Shown one piece after another: positions 54,376-63,125 of a stretch of DNA of 64,000 bases. The stretch covers positions 37,211 through 101,210 of the forward strand of contig CAJOEH010000005.1 in the NCBI GenBank assembly GCA_905233385.1, read 5' to 3'. This stretch comes from an uncultured Oscillospiraceae bacterium. Its GTDB lineage: Bacteria > Bacillota > Clostridia > Oscillospirales > Oscillospiraceae. Under the pieces are notes generated by a model that was given only the letters and a program-made list of their open reading frames with translations, was not told the origin of the DNA and did not search any database. Both the position numbers and the translations under genes were made by a program. Positions within the stretch are counted from its first letter, which is position 1, and every line of letters begins with the position of its first letter.

Positions 54376-55544
54376 CAGCTCACGCGGATGATGCAGACGT
54401 ATTCTTTCCCGTTATAGGTGATGATCACGTTCGTCGTGCCGCGGTTCTTCGGCGTGACGATGCCGTCCTTCACGTCGCAGACGTTCGGGTTTTCGATCGT
54501 ATAGGTAATGTCCGTGATGTGTACGCCGTCGGAGTCGTAGAGGAACATATTGTACGTCTCGGTCCTCGCCAGCGAAAGCGTCACGTCGGTCAGCTGCAGA
54601 TGCGCGCCGTTGTCGGGATCGTTGCCGAAGGCGCAGCGGATGAGGACTTCCGCCTTCTGCTCGCCGACCTGCGCGGTGATCTTCGTCTTACCGCCGCTGA
54701 TTGCCGTCACGATGCCGTTCTGATTGACCTTGGCGACCGTCACGTCCTCGCTGGTCCATTCCACCTTCATGCCCGAGGGCAGATTCAGCACGCGGAGCAT
54801 CAGCGTCGCGCCCTTGGCGTAAAGCGAAGCGTCCAGCGTGTAATTCAGCTGCGGAACGAAGCCCTCCGGCTCCGTCGCTTCCGTGGGCGCGGCGTTCTCG
54901 GGATCGCCGCAGAAGACGGTGCAGACGGCGTTCTTGTCGCCGCAGGTGAACTCGAGCCTCGTCTCGCCGTAGCCCGCCGCGGTCACGGTAAAGGCGACGG
55001 TCTTCGTCTCCTCGCCGATCTCCGTCTTCGCCTGCTTCGCCACGTCCGCGACCGCCTCGTTTTTGCTGACGCAGTACATGGTCTTGCCGCAGTAGAGATT
55101 GACGCTTGCCGTCAGCACGGCGCTTTCGCCCGGCTCTTTGAATTCAAGCCGTTCCGCGTCCAGGGTCAGCTCCTTGCAGGAGTCATCGAATTTCGCGGCC
55201 GCATACGGGTCTTCGCGGGAGACGCGGTCCTCCAGGCCCGGCCACCAGCCGATCATATCGCCGATGAAATAGAACACGACGAGGACCGCCAGGATCAGGA
55301 AGATCAGCGCGGCGATCTGGAACGGCTTGGGGTCTGTGTTTTTCTTTTTCTTTTTCTTCGGTGCGGAATACTTGCCCTTCGCCGCGCGCTGACGCGCTCT
55401 GCGCTCTTCGTCCGTGATGCGGCGGCGCTGCACGGGGCGGCTCTCGTCTTCGTTCGACGTCAGGGAGCTGCCGCAGAGCGGACATTTCCTGCGGGCTTCG
55501 TCGTAGATCGTTCCGCAATAATAGCATACTACTTTATTATCCAT
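54375..55544 (-). CDS. Zinc-ribbon membrane protein with Ig-like (Big2-type) ectodomain
   Basis: A 389-residue protein. The N-terminal double-Cys zinc ribbon (CYYCG and CPLCG, first 25 residues) is followed by a strongly basic segment with KKKKKK and one membrane helix (about 75-97). The extracellular part has two or three beta-rich repeats. One (KVEWTSEDVTVAKVNQNGIV) resembles a bacterial Ig-like Big2 domain, and the last (ENPNVCDVKDGIV) looks similar. Function unknown. The start is uncertain: the ATG at 55544 has no good ribosome site, while a TTG at 55559 lies 13 bases from GGAG. It is divergent from the pseudokinase gene. Confidence 0.78.
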   Translation of the reverse strand: MDNKVVCYYCGTIYDEARRKCPLCGSSLTSNEDESRPVQRRRITDEERRARQRAAKGKYSAPKKKKKKNTDPKPFQIAALIFLILAVLVVFYFIGDMIGWWPGLEDRVSREDPYAAAKFDDSCKELTLDAERLEFKEPGESAVLTASVNLYCGKTMYCVSKNEAVADVAKQAKTEIGEETKTVAFTVTAAGYGETRLEFTCGDKNAVCTVFCGDPENAAPTEATEPEGFVPQLNYTLDASLYAKGATLMLRVLNLPSGMKVEWTSEDVTVAKVNQNGIVTAISGGKTKITAQVGEQKAEVLIRCAFGNDPDNGAHLQLTDVTLSLARTETYNMFLYDSDGVHITDITYTIENPNVCDVKDGIVTPKNRGTTNVIITYNGKEYVCIIRVS

Positions 55545-55613
55545 ATGATTTCTACGCAATGATGCGCCTGAACTCCTCTCTGTTCATGTTACATATATTG
55601 CTCCATTTTCCCT

Positions 55614-55642
55614 ATCATATCATTTTCTCGAGAATATGACAA
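55614..55642 (-). promoter_or_regulatory. Promoter of the zinc-ribbon membrane protein gene
   Basis: On the minus strand TTGTCA (55637-55642) and TATGAT (55614-55619), 17-base spacer. The leader includes a short open frame of 11 codons that ends just before the start codon. Confidence 0.65.
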
Positions 55643-55650
55643 GAATGTTA

Positions 55651-55679
55651 TTGATTTTTTTGAAAAATTGTCATAGTAT
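55651..55679 (+). promoter_or_regulatory. Promoter of the pseudokinase gene
   Basis: TTGATT (55651-55656) and TAGTAT (55674-55679), 17-base spacer, in the A/T-rich divergent region. The two opposite -35 elements are 8 bases apart. Confidence 0.55.
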
Positions 55680-55719
55680 ATAGTTGATAATTTTGGAGTT
55701 TTATAAGGAGGCGAATGCT

Positions 55720-58700
55720 ATGTCCGATCTGAAAATGGTCTCTCCCCTGCTGGACGGAATGCAGGTGGAAAAGGAAACTGCAGAGCACAACGGACGCAAA
55801 AGCTACATCCTTCGCCGCGATTCTTCCGATGAGCGATACGTATTGAAGGTCCTTTCGATCCCCGCCGCCGACAGTCAGGTGCGCGCGATGATCCTCTCCG
55901 GCGCGTACGCGGACGAAGCCGCCGTGCACGAATACTACGGCAGGGTCATCGACGATATCAAGGCGGAGCTGAACGCAAGCAAGAAGCTCGCCGATTCCGG
56001 CTGCTTTGCGGGCGCGCTGGATTTTCAGGTAGAGACGAAAGACTCCGGCGTAGGTTATGACGTTTACATACTCCGTCCGTTCCATATCCCGCTCGACGAG
56101 CTGCTCTCCCACGGCGCGATCACCAATCTGCGCGCGATCAATCTCGGCATCGATCTGTGCGACTCGGTGAGCGCGTGTCGGGACGCGGGTTATATTTTCG
56201 CCAATATCAAGCCGGAAAACGTCTTCCTGACGAAAAGCGGCCGCTTCATGCTCGGCGATCTCGGTCTGATCCCGCTGGAAGACCTGGAATACGCCTGTCT
56301 GCCGGAAGAGTATCTCGGCGCGTACGCCGCGCCGGAGCTGTCGGATATCACCGCCTCGCCCAATATGACGATGGATCTGTACTCCCTCGGCATGGTGCTC
56401 TATAAAATCTACAACGGCAACCACGACCCGTTTGAGGACGAAAACACGGGCGAAGGCATGGCGGACAAGCTCCGCATGTCGGGCAAACCCCTGCCCACCC
56501 CGATCTACGCCGATTACGAGCTTGCCGGCATCATCCTGAAGGCCTGCGCCTTCAACCCCGAGGAACGCTACCAGGATCCCGAGCATCTCAAGCAAGCGAT
56601 CTGCATGTACATGCAGCGCAACGAGATCTCCGATACGCTGATCGTTCCGCCGATCGTCGCCGATGAAACGCCGATCGCCGCCGACGCGGAGGAAGAACCC
56701 GCGGAAGAAGAGCCGATCCGCATGACCGACGCCGATCAGCTCGACGACGATTTCCGCCAGAGCTTCGCGCCCGACCTGTCCGGCGCGGGCACGGAAAAGG
56801 ATATCGACAAGACGATCGCGATCCCGGTCATCACGCCGACGGAAGCGCCCGCCGCGCCGATCCCGGAGCCGGTCGAACCGGCGCCGGAGACGGAGCCTGC
56901 GGAGGCTCCCGAAGAAGCGCCGGAAGAGACGGAGCTCCCCGCCGAGGCGCCCGAAGAAGCGCCGCAGGCGGAACGCGAAGAAACCGGCGAAGAGGAAGCG
57001 GAATCTGACGAGGAATACGATCCGGATCAGATCAATCTGGACGAACTGCTTGCCTCGGTAGAGCGCGTCATCAACAAAGAGCTGCCCGAGCCGGAGACGG
57101 AAGTACCGACGGCTGACAACGGACTCGCCGACCAGCCGCAGGAGCCTGCCGTTCCCGTTTCCCGCGAATACGTAGACGCGGCGAACGAACCGGCGGAGCA
57201 GCCCGAGGAAGACGAGGATATGCCGCGCCGCTCCGGCAAGGTCGGCAAGATCTTCCTGATCGCGGGGCTTCTCCTCGCGATCGCCGCGGTCTTGTACTTC
57301 TTCATGACCTGGTTCTTTGTCCATGCGTCCGCGGTCAACGTCCTCGCGTGCAACACCGAGGAAATGATCATCGAGCTCGTCACGAACGACACGCAGGACA
57401 AATTCGTCGTTACCTGCACCGACAGCTACGGCAACGCCTACCCTGTCGACGTCGTTTCCAACCGCTACACCTTCTCCGGTCTGAGCGAGAAAACGACCTA
57501 TACCATCACCGTGGAAGCCGCGCCCTATCATATGCTGACCTCGGGGAGCGTCACGACCCTGACGCGCACCACCCCGGAGGCGACGCGCATCACCGACTTT
57601 ACCGCCAGCCGCGGCGACGAGGACGGCGAGGTCCTGCTCTCCTTCCTGCACGAAGGGCCCACGCCCTCGCACTGGATCCTGTCCTACAAGAACGAGGACG
57701 GCAGCAGAGAAAAGTCCTTCGACTTTGACGGCAACGGCTTCCTCGTCACCGGCCTTACGCAGGGCGAGACCTACACCTTCACCCTCGCGGCGGCGGGAGA
57801 CGTCTTCCTTTCCGGGATCACCACGGTGGAATACGAGCTTTTGCCGTTCGTCGAGGCGAACGACCTTGACGTCGTCGATATCGACGGCAGCAACCTGCTG
57901 ATCCGCTGGGAGGCCGGGAAAAACCTCCCCGAAGAATGGGTGATCGTCTGTGAATCCGGCGATTTCCGCCAGGAGGGCACCTCCAAAGAGACCTCCTTCA
58001 CGATTGCCGACCTGCCCGATTTCGCCAGAGATTACACGATCTCCGTCAGCGCGAGAGGCATGGACAAGCCGGAAAAGCTGGTCTTCCCCGCCAATCCGAT
58101 CGTTGTGGACAATCTGACCGCGACGGCGAATGACGACGGCACGGTCACGCTCTCGTGGAACACGCCCGCGGGCGCTCCCTCCGGCGGCTGGTACGTCACC
58201 TATAACGCCGTCGGCAGCTTCCACACGGACTATCTGCCGGACGCGGAGAACAACGCCGTCGCCGGCAACTCCACCGTGCTGAAAAACCTTATTCCCAACA
58301 CGGAATACAGCTTCAGGATCGAAACGACTTCCGCCGACGCCTCCTCCCGTGTCTTCGGCGAGACCGAAGCCGCCGTGAAGACCGTCCCTGCGAAGAATTT
58401 CCGGGATTACGGCATCGACCCCGAAACGCCGCTGCCCATTGACGGCGGATACGTCTCTCTTTGGACCGTGCCGGAGCAGGCGGAGTGGAAATACACCGAT
58501 CTGAGCGACAAGAAAACGACCTTCTCCGCTTCGGAAAAGATCGCGGTCTGTCTGGAAGTCAAGGCAGTCAACGCCTCGGAGGATTCCATCCGTCTGACCT
58601 ACGTCATCCGCGACGCGGAAGGTCACGCCGTGACCGACGCCGTCAAGACGATGGCGTGGAACGACATGTGGTACAGCCGCCGTCACACCAGCGCGATCCC

Positions 58701-58800
58701 GATGCCCGAAAAGGACGGAGCCGTCGTTGCCGGCAGCTACACGCTGGAGATCTACGTCAACGGCAAGCTGCTCGCCTCCGCGCCGTTCAGCATTTCTTAG
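55720..58800 (+). CDS. Membrane Ser/Thr kinase-like protein (predicted pseudokinase) with fibronectin-III-like ectodomain
   Basis: A 1,026-residue protein. An N-terminal Hanks-type kinase fold (about 1-310) keeps a beta-3 lysine (Lys43 in YVLKVLS), a helix-C glutamate (Glu83), DLG (Asp180), YAAPEL and DLYSLGMVLY. It lacks a glycine-rich loop, and its HRD-KPEN motif reads FANIKPEN, so the catalytic aspartate is Asn162. An acidic, Pro-rich linker (about 330-500) leads to one membrane helix (about 510-535) and about three fibronectin-III-like repeats, then a C-terminal beta domain. The layout is like PrkC with PASTA repeats replaced. The start has AAGGAGG upstream. Confidence 0.85.
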   Translation: MSDLKMVSPLLDGMQVEKETAEHNGRKSYILRRDSSDERYVLKVLSIPAADSQVRAMILSGAYADEAAVHEYYGRVIDDIKAELNASKKLADSGCFAGALDFQVETKDSGVGYDVYILRPFHIPLDELLSHGAITNLRAINLGIDLCDSVSACRDAGYIFANIKPENVFLTKSGRFMLGDLGLIPLEDLEYACLPEEYLGAYAAPELSDITASPNMTMDLYSLGMVLYKIYNGNHDPFEDENTGEGMADKLRMSGKPLPTPIYADYELAGIILKACAFNPEERYQDPEHLKQAICMYMQRNEISDTLIVPPIVADETPIAADAEEEPAEEEPIRMTDADQLDDDFRQSFAPDLSGAGTEKDIDKTIAIPVITPTEAPAAPIPEPVEPAPETEPAEAPEEAPEETELPAEAPEEAPQAEREETGEEEAESDEEYDPDQINLDELLASVERVINKELPEPETEVPTADNGLADQPQEPAVPVSREYVDAANEPAEQPEEDEDMPRRSGKVGKIFLIAGLLLAIAAVLYFFMTWFFVHASAVNVLACNTEEMIIELVTNDTQDKFVVTCTDSYGNAYPVDVVSNRYTFSGLSEKTTYTITVEAAPYHMLTSGSVTTLTRTTPEATRITDFTASRGDEDGEVLLSFLHEGPTPSHWILSYKNEDGSREKSFDFDGNGFLVTGLTQGETYTFTLAAAGDVFLSGITTVEYELLPFVEANDLDVVDIDGSNLLIRWEAGKNLPEEWVIVCESGDFRQEGTSKETSFTIADLPDFARDYTISVSARGMDKPEKLVFPANPIVVDNLTATANDDGTVTLSWNTPAGAPSGGWYVTYNAVGSFHTDYLPDAENNAVAGNSTVLKNLIPNTEYSFRIETTSADASSRVFGETEAAVKTVPAKNFRDYGIDPETPLPIDGGYVSLWTVPEQAEWKYTDLSDKKTTFSASEKIAVCLEVKAVNASEDSIRLTYVIRDAEGHAVTDAVKTMAWNDMWYSRRHTSAIPMPEKDGAVVAGSYTLEIYVNGKLLASAPFSIS

Positions 58801-58832
58801 TCCTATCAATATCAAAGGAGATATTTCATATC

Positions 58833-60215
58833 ATGGCAAGAAAAGTTATGATCACCGAAACGGTCCTGCGGGACGCCAACCAGTCTCTGATGGCGACCCG
58901 GCTCCCCTACAAGGATTTTGCCGACATTCTCTCCACAATGGATCAGGCCGGTTATTATTCCGTCGAGTGCTGGGGCGGCGCCACCTTTGACTCCTGCCTG
59001 CGCTACCTGGGTGAAGATCCGTGGGAGCGTCTGCGCAACATCAAGAAGGCGATGCCCAACACGAAGACGCAGATGCTGCTGCGCGGTCAGAACCTGCTCG
59101 GCTACAAGCACTATCACGACGACGTCGTGGAGAAGTTCGTTGAGCTCTCCATCAAGAACGGAATCGACATCATCCGCATTTTCGACGCGCTGAACGACTT
59201 CCGCAATCTGGAGACCGCGCTGGCCGCCGTCAAAAAGTACTCCGAGGTTTACGGCCGCCACGTGATCGCCTCCGGCTGCATCTCCTACACACAGAGCCCC
59301 GTGCATACCGTGGAAAAGTACGTCGAGATGTGCAAAACGCTGGTGAAGATGGGCTTCGAGACCCTCTGCCTGAAGGATATGGCGGGCACGATGAGCCCCT
59401 ATGAGGCGGAAGGCCTGATCAAGGGCATCAAGTCCGCGGTCGGCGACATTCCCGTCATCCTGCACACCCACTGCACCACCGGCATGGCGTACATGACGAT
59501 CACAAAAGCGATCGAGGCGGGCGTGGACGTGATCGACTGCGAGCCGGCGACCGAGACGATGTTCTACGCGCTCGGCCAGTACGGGATCGATACCGGGCTG
59601 AACGAGGCCGTCATCAACAAGGTCAACGACTATTTCAAGCCGATCAAACAGAAGTATATCGACGCCGGCACGATCAACCCCAAGTCCATGGCGACCGACT
59701 CGCAGGCGCTTGTGTATAAAGTCCCCGGCGGTATGCTCTCGAACATGATCGCCAACCTCAAGGACATGAACGCGATGGACAAGTTCGACGAGGCCCTCAA
59801 GGAGATCCCCGCCGTCCGCAAGGACCTCGGCTATCCCCCGCTGGTCACGCCGCTGTCGCAGATGGTCGGCAACCAGGCCGTCACGAACGTGCTCGTCGGC
59901 GAACGCTACAAGAACATCTCCAACGAAGTCAAGAACTACTTCAAGGGCGAATACGGCATCGCGCCCGACGCGGTCAGCGCGGAGCTGCAGGACAAGATCC
60001 TCGGCGCGGGCAACCTGCCGATCGACTGCCGCATCGAAGACAGCAAGCGCACCGGCAAGGACTTTGAGGACGCGAAGGCCGCCCTCGGCGATCTGGCGCG
60101 CAGCGAAGAAGATATCATGAGTTATATCTGCTTCCCCAAGCAGGCGACGGAATTCCTCGAAAAGCGCAAGGCCGCCGAAGAGAACGTCTGCACGTACAGC
60201 ATTGAAGAGATCTGA
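58833..60215 (+). CDS. oadA: Oxaloacetate decarboxylase subunit alpha (carboxyltransferase)
   Basis: Transfers the carboxyl group from oxaloacetate to enzyme-bound biotin. The 460-residue protein has the pyruvate-carboxylase-type barrel: ETVLRDANQSLMATRL with metal-binding Asp, the FDALNDFRN block, the LCLKDMAG lysine region and LHTHCTTGMA with metal-binding His. It lacks the C-terminal biotin domain found in many alpha subunits, because that domain is a separate protein here. AAAGGAG lies 12 bases before the ATG. First gene of a complete oad set. Confidence 0.93.
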   Translation: MARKVMITETVLRDANQSLMATRLPYKDFADILSTMDQAGYYSVECWGGATFDSCLRYLGEDPWERLRNIKKAMPNTKTQMLLRGQNLLGYKHYHDDVVEKFVELSIKNGIDIIRIFDALNDFRNLETALAAVKKYSEVYGRHVIASGCISYTQSPVHTVEKYVEMCKTLVKMGFETLCLKDMAGTMSPYEAEGLIKGIKSAVGDIPVILHTHCTTGMAYMTITKAIEAGVDVIDCEPATETMFYALGQYGIDTGLNEAVINKVNDYFKPIKQKYIDAGTINPKSMATDSQALVYKVPGGMLSNMIANLKDMNAMDKFDEALKEIPAVRKDLGYPPLVTPLSQMVGNQAVTNVLVGERYKNISNEVKNYFKGEYGIAPDAVSAELQDKILGAGNLPIDCRIEDSKRTGKDFEDAKAALGDLARSEEDIMSYICFPKQATEFLEKRKAAEENVCTYSIEEI

Positions 60216-60226
60216 GGAGGGCCGTC

Positions 60227-60598
60227 ATGAGTCATTTCATTCTGGATTCGAATGATTTCGGCCTGTCGCATCTCGGCGTCGGCGACGCCGGTCTGACCGG
60301 CGTGCTCGGCTATGCCGTCGTGTTCACCGGTCTGTGCCTCCTGCTGGCGGTCCTGCTGATCAGCGGAAGCATTTTCAAGGCGAAAGCGAAAAAGACCGCA
60401 GTGATCGACCTCCCCGTCGAGCCGACGCCCGCCGCGTCGCCCGAACTTGCGCCCGGCAGTGCCGGCGAGGTCAAGCTGTTCGACGTTCCCGACAAAGAAG
60501 CCGCCATGATCATGGCGATCGTCGCGGACAAACTGGGCAAGCCGCTCAACGAACTGCGGTTCATTTCCATCAAGGAGGTCAAGGACGATGAAGTATAA
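60227..60598 (+). CDS. oadG: Sodium-pump decarboxylase gamma subunit, OadG family
   Basis: A 123-residue protein with a single membrane helix (about residues 27-49), a Pro/Ala hinge and a C-terminal charged domain (DKEAAMIMAIVADKLGKP). OadG helps assemble the complex and binds metal near its C-terminus. Unlike short gamma subunits of about 80-90 residues, this one has an extended C-terminus. It overlaps the BCCP gene by 11 bases. Confidence 0.85.
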   Translation: MSHFILDSNDFGLSHLGVGDAGLTGVLGYAVVFTGLCLLLAVLLISGSIFKAKAKKTAVIDLPVEPTPAASPELAPGSAGEVKLFDVPDKEAAMIMAIVADKLGKPLNELRFISIKEVKDDEV

Positions 60599-60986
60599 AG
60601 TAACCTTAAACGGAAAAACATACGAAGTGGAAGTCGAAGCTGGCAAGGCCATGCTTCTGGACGAATACGAGGCGTTTGCGCCCGCTCCCGCCGCCGCTCC
60701 GGCAGCACCGGTCGCCGCGCCTTCTGCCGCGCCCGCTCCCGCCGCCGCGCCCGCCGCGGTCTCTCTTGCCGCCGGCGAGCCCGTGACCGCGCCCATGCCC
60801 GGCGTCATCCTCAAGCTGCTCGTCAAGCAGGGCGACAGCGTCAAGGAGGGCGAGACTCTCGCCATCCTCGAAGCCATGAAGATGGAAAACGAGATCGCCG
60901 CGCCCAGAGCCGGCACAGTCGCGCAGGTCGTCTGCAAGATCGGCGACAAGGTCGATACCGGCGCCGCCCTGCTCGTCCTTGCATAA
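60588..60986 (+). CDS. Biotin carboxyl carrier protein of the decarboxylase
   Basis: A 132-residue biotinyl protein. An N-terminal beta segment (MKYKVTLNGKTYEVEVE) is followed by a long Ala/Pro hinge (about residues 31-62), then the lipoyl/biotinyl domain with EAMKMEN, whose lysine carries biotin. It accepts the carboxyl group from OadA and passes it to OadB. Translation overlaps oadG by 11 bases. Confidence 0.95.
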   Translation: MKYKVTLNGKTYEVEVEAGKAMLLDEYEAFAPAPAAAPAAPVAAPSAAPAPAAAPAAVSLAAGEPVTAPMPGVILKLLVKQGDSVKEGETLAILEAMKMENEIAAPRAGTVAQVVCKIGDKVDTGAALLVLA

Positions 60987-60998
60987 GGAGGGGCCTGC

Positions 60999-62234
60999 AT
61001 GGATATCATCAACACTCTGAAAGGACTGCTGACAGACTCCGGCTTTTCGGCGCTGATGGCGAACGGCGGCTGGCAGAACCTGATCATGATCGTGATCGCC
61101 TGCGTGCTGCTCTACCTCGGCATCCGGCGGAAGTTCGAGCCGCTGCTGCTGGTCGGCATCGCCTTCGGCTGTCTGCTCGTCAATATCAGCTGGTTCTACT
61201 GCAAGCTCAGCAGCGGCAACCCCGACGCGCTGTTCCATCAGGATCTGTGGGACGCGTTTCTTGATCCGGCGGATCCCGCCTACCACAGCTACGGCACGAT
61301 CCTTGCGCACGGCGGTCTGCTCGACATTCTTTACATCGGCGTCAAAGCCGGCATCTATCCCTGCCTGATCTTCATGGGCGTCGGCGCGATGACAGACTTC
61401 GGCCCGCTGATCGCCCGTCCGTCCTCCCTGATCATGGGCGCGGCCGCGCAGCTCGGCGTGTTCCTCGCCTTCTTCGGCGCTTCCGCCTCCGGCGTTTTCA
61501 CCGGCGCTGAGGCCGCTTCCATCGGCATTATCGGCGGCGCGGACGGCCCGACCGCGATCTTCCTGACCACCAAGCTGGCGCCCGGTCTCCTGGGCGCGAT
61601 TGCCGTCGCCGCCTACTCCTACATGGCGCTGATCCCGCTGATCCAGCCGCCGCTCATGAAGGCGCTGACGACGAAGAAAGAGCGCGAGATCGTCATGAAA
61701 CAGGCAAGAGAAGTCTCCAAGACGGAGAAGATCCTCTTCCCGATCATTGTCACGATCTTTGTCGTGCTGCTGCTCCCCTCCACCGCTCCGCTGATCGGCT
61801 GCCTGATGCTCGGCAACCTGTTCCGTGAGTGCGGCGTGACCGAGCGTCTGTCCGACACGGCGCAGAATTCCCTGATGAACATCGTCACGATCTTCCTCGG
61901 CACCTCGGTCGGCGCGACCATGATCGGCTACCGCTTCCTCGACGTGCAGACCCTGCTCATCGTCGGCCTCGGCCTCGTCGCGTTCGCCTGCTCGACCGTC
62001 GGCGGTCTGCTGGTCGGCAAGCTGATGTGCTGGATCACCAAGGGCAAGATCAATCCGCTGATCGGCTCCGCGGGCGTGTCCGCCGTTCCGATGGCGGCCC
62101 GCGTCTCGCAGGACGTCGGCAGAAGGTACAACAAGAACAACTATCTGCTGATGCACGCCATGGGCCCGAACGTCGCCGGCGTCATCGGCTCCGCGATCGC
62201 AGCCGGCTTCCTGCTCAAAGTCTTCGGCGGCTGA
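60999..62234 (+). CDS. oadB: Sodium-translocating decarboxylase subunit beta OadB
   Basis: Decarboxylates carboxybiotin and exports Na+. The 411-residue protein has about eleven membrane helices with the family's GVGAMTDFGPLIA and GGADGPTAIF motifs; the aspartates in these are implicated in Na+ binding. It ends with GPNVAGVIGSAIAAG. Together with OadA, OadG and BCCP this makes a complete Na+-pump, pointing to anaerobic citrate or oxaloacetate fermentation or Na+-based energy conservation. Confidence 0.96.
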   Translation: MDIINTLKGLLTDSGFSALMANGGWQNLIMIVIACVLLYLGIRRKFEPLLLVGIAFGCLLVNISWFYCKLSSGNPDALFHQDLWDAFLDPADPAYHSYGTILAHGGLLDILYIGVKAGIYPCLIFMGVGAMTDFGPLIARPSSLIMGAAAQLGVFLAFFGASASGVFTGAEAASIGIIGGADGPTAIFLTTKLAPGLLGAIAVAAYSYMALIPLIQPPLMKALTTKKEREIVMKQAREVSKTEKILFPIIVTIFVVLLLPSTAPLIGCLMLGNLFRECGVTERLSDTAQNSLMNIVTIFLGTSVGATMIGYRFLDVQTLLIVGLGLVAFACSTVGGLLVGKLMCWITKGKINPLIGSAGVSAVPMAARVSQDVGRRYNKNNYLLMHAMGPNVAGVIGSAIAAGFLLKVFGG

Positions 62235-62244
62235 TAGTGCAACT

Positions 62245-62282
62245 AATGAAAAGCGCGCTGCAATGCAGCGCGCTTTTCATTG
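62245..62282 (+). terminator. Terminator of the oad operon
   Basis: A perfect palindrome: AATGAAAAGCGCGCTGCA faces its reverse complement with no loop bases beyond the centre, TTTTCATTG following. The last bases form the start of the next promoter's -35. Confidence 0.85.
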
Positions 62283-62308
62283 ACAGAAATCCGTCGAAAT
62301 GGTACAAT
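62280..62308 (+). promoter_or_regulatory. Promoter of the tandem membrane-protein pair
   Basis: Perfect TTGACA (62280-62285), 17-base spacer, TACAAT (62303-62308), overlapping the 3' end of the oad terminator by three bases. Confidence 0.7.
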
Positions 62309-62339
62309 ACCGGATAGATAGTTGATCGGAGGTGTTTCT

Positions 62340-63125
62340 ATGCAATATCAGGCGCTGCGGAAACTCTCAGCCTCCAAACTGATGCTGTTTGCCGCGATTG
62401 CAAAGTTCCTTACCGTGCTCTTTATTCTCACGCATATTTGGCATGATATCGCTTCCAACAATGCTTATGGGCACTTTCGGCGCGGCGACGATGCTTCCTG
62501 CAATATCCTTCGCTACGTGCTGCATCCTGAAACGCTCTTAAAAGCGCTGCCGCTGACCTGCTTTGCGGCGCTGCCGGTGATCGCGATGTTTCTGATTTAC
62601 CGCGATGCCCGCTCCGGTCGTGAGTTGAAGCGGAGCGGTTATTCCATTTTGCGCGTATATATGATCGTGCAGGCGGTACTCAGTGCGGTCGCGCTGTCGT
62701 TCACCTGGTACTACATCCGCATTTTCCCGATGCTCTGCATCGTTCTTGAAATCCTGGTGATGTTCCTGATCTCGATCGGTTCCGCAAGCGTCCTGAAAAC
62801 CGCCGGGCAAGTCGCCGGGGACGGCGCGAGCCGCCGCAATATGACGTATTTTCTGCCGATTCTGTTGATTCTTTCGATTGTCATCAAAATCGGAAATATG
62901 ATCGCGCTGCTCGCGGAAAGCGTGGCACACGCCCGTGACTCTGCTTTGCCGGAGGCGGAACAGGTCTTCTTTGATTTCAAAGTCACGTTTATCGTCGTCC
63001 TTGAGGTCGGTATTGTTGCCGCAGGATTTCTGAGTTCCCTTTTGCTGATAATACTCTGTTTCCGCGGCAGAATTGCGCTGGAGCGCCGGCAGACGGGGCT
63101 TCCTTCCGAATCGGAGGCGCCGTAA
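62340..63125 (+). CDS. Membrane protein of unknown function, first of a tandem pair
   Basis: A 261-residue protein with about six membrane helices. It begins MQYQALRKLSASKLMLF and has the blocks ALPVIAMFLIYRDARSG, LKTAGQVAGDG and TYFLPILLILSI. These blocks are shared with the next gene, so the two are paralogues. I recognise no family. GGAGG precedes the ATG by 7 bases. The stop overlaps the next start by one base. Confidence 0.72.
   Translation: MQYQALRKLSASKLMLFAAIAKFLTVLFILTHIWHDIASNNAYGHFRRGDDASCNILRYVLHPETLLKALPLTCFAALPVIAMFLIYRDARSGRELKRSGYSILRVYMIVQAVLSAVALSFTWYYIRIFPMLCIVLEILVMFLISIGSASVLKTAGQVAGDGASRRNMTYFLPILLILSIVIKIGNMIALLAESVAHARDSALPEAEQVFFDFKVTFIVVLEVGIVAAGFLSSLLLIILCFRGRIALERRQTGLPSESEAP

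Noticed and set aside
55648..58815. Minus-strand open frame of over 1,000 codons opposite the pseudokinase gene
   Set aside because: It is a product of GC-rich codon bias; its translation is Arg/Val/Asp-rich without any domain, and the plus strand has a clear kinase and FN3 protein with a ribosome binding site.
58833..60215. OadA as a truncated gene because it has no biotin domain
   Set aside because: The biotin domain is encoded as a separate, intact protein at 60588-60986, a known arrangement, so this is a split and not a truncation.
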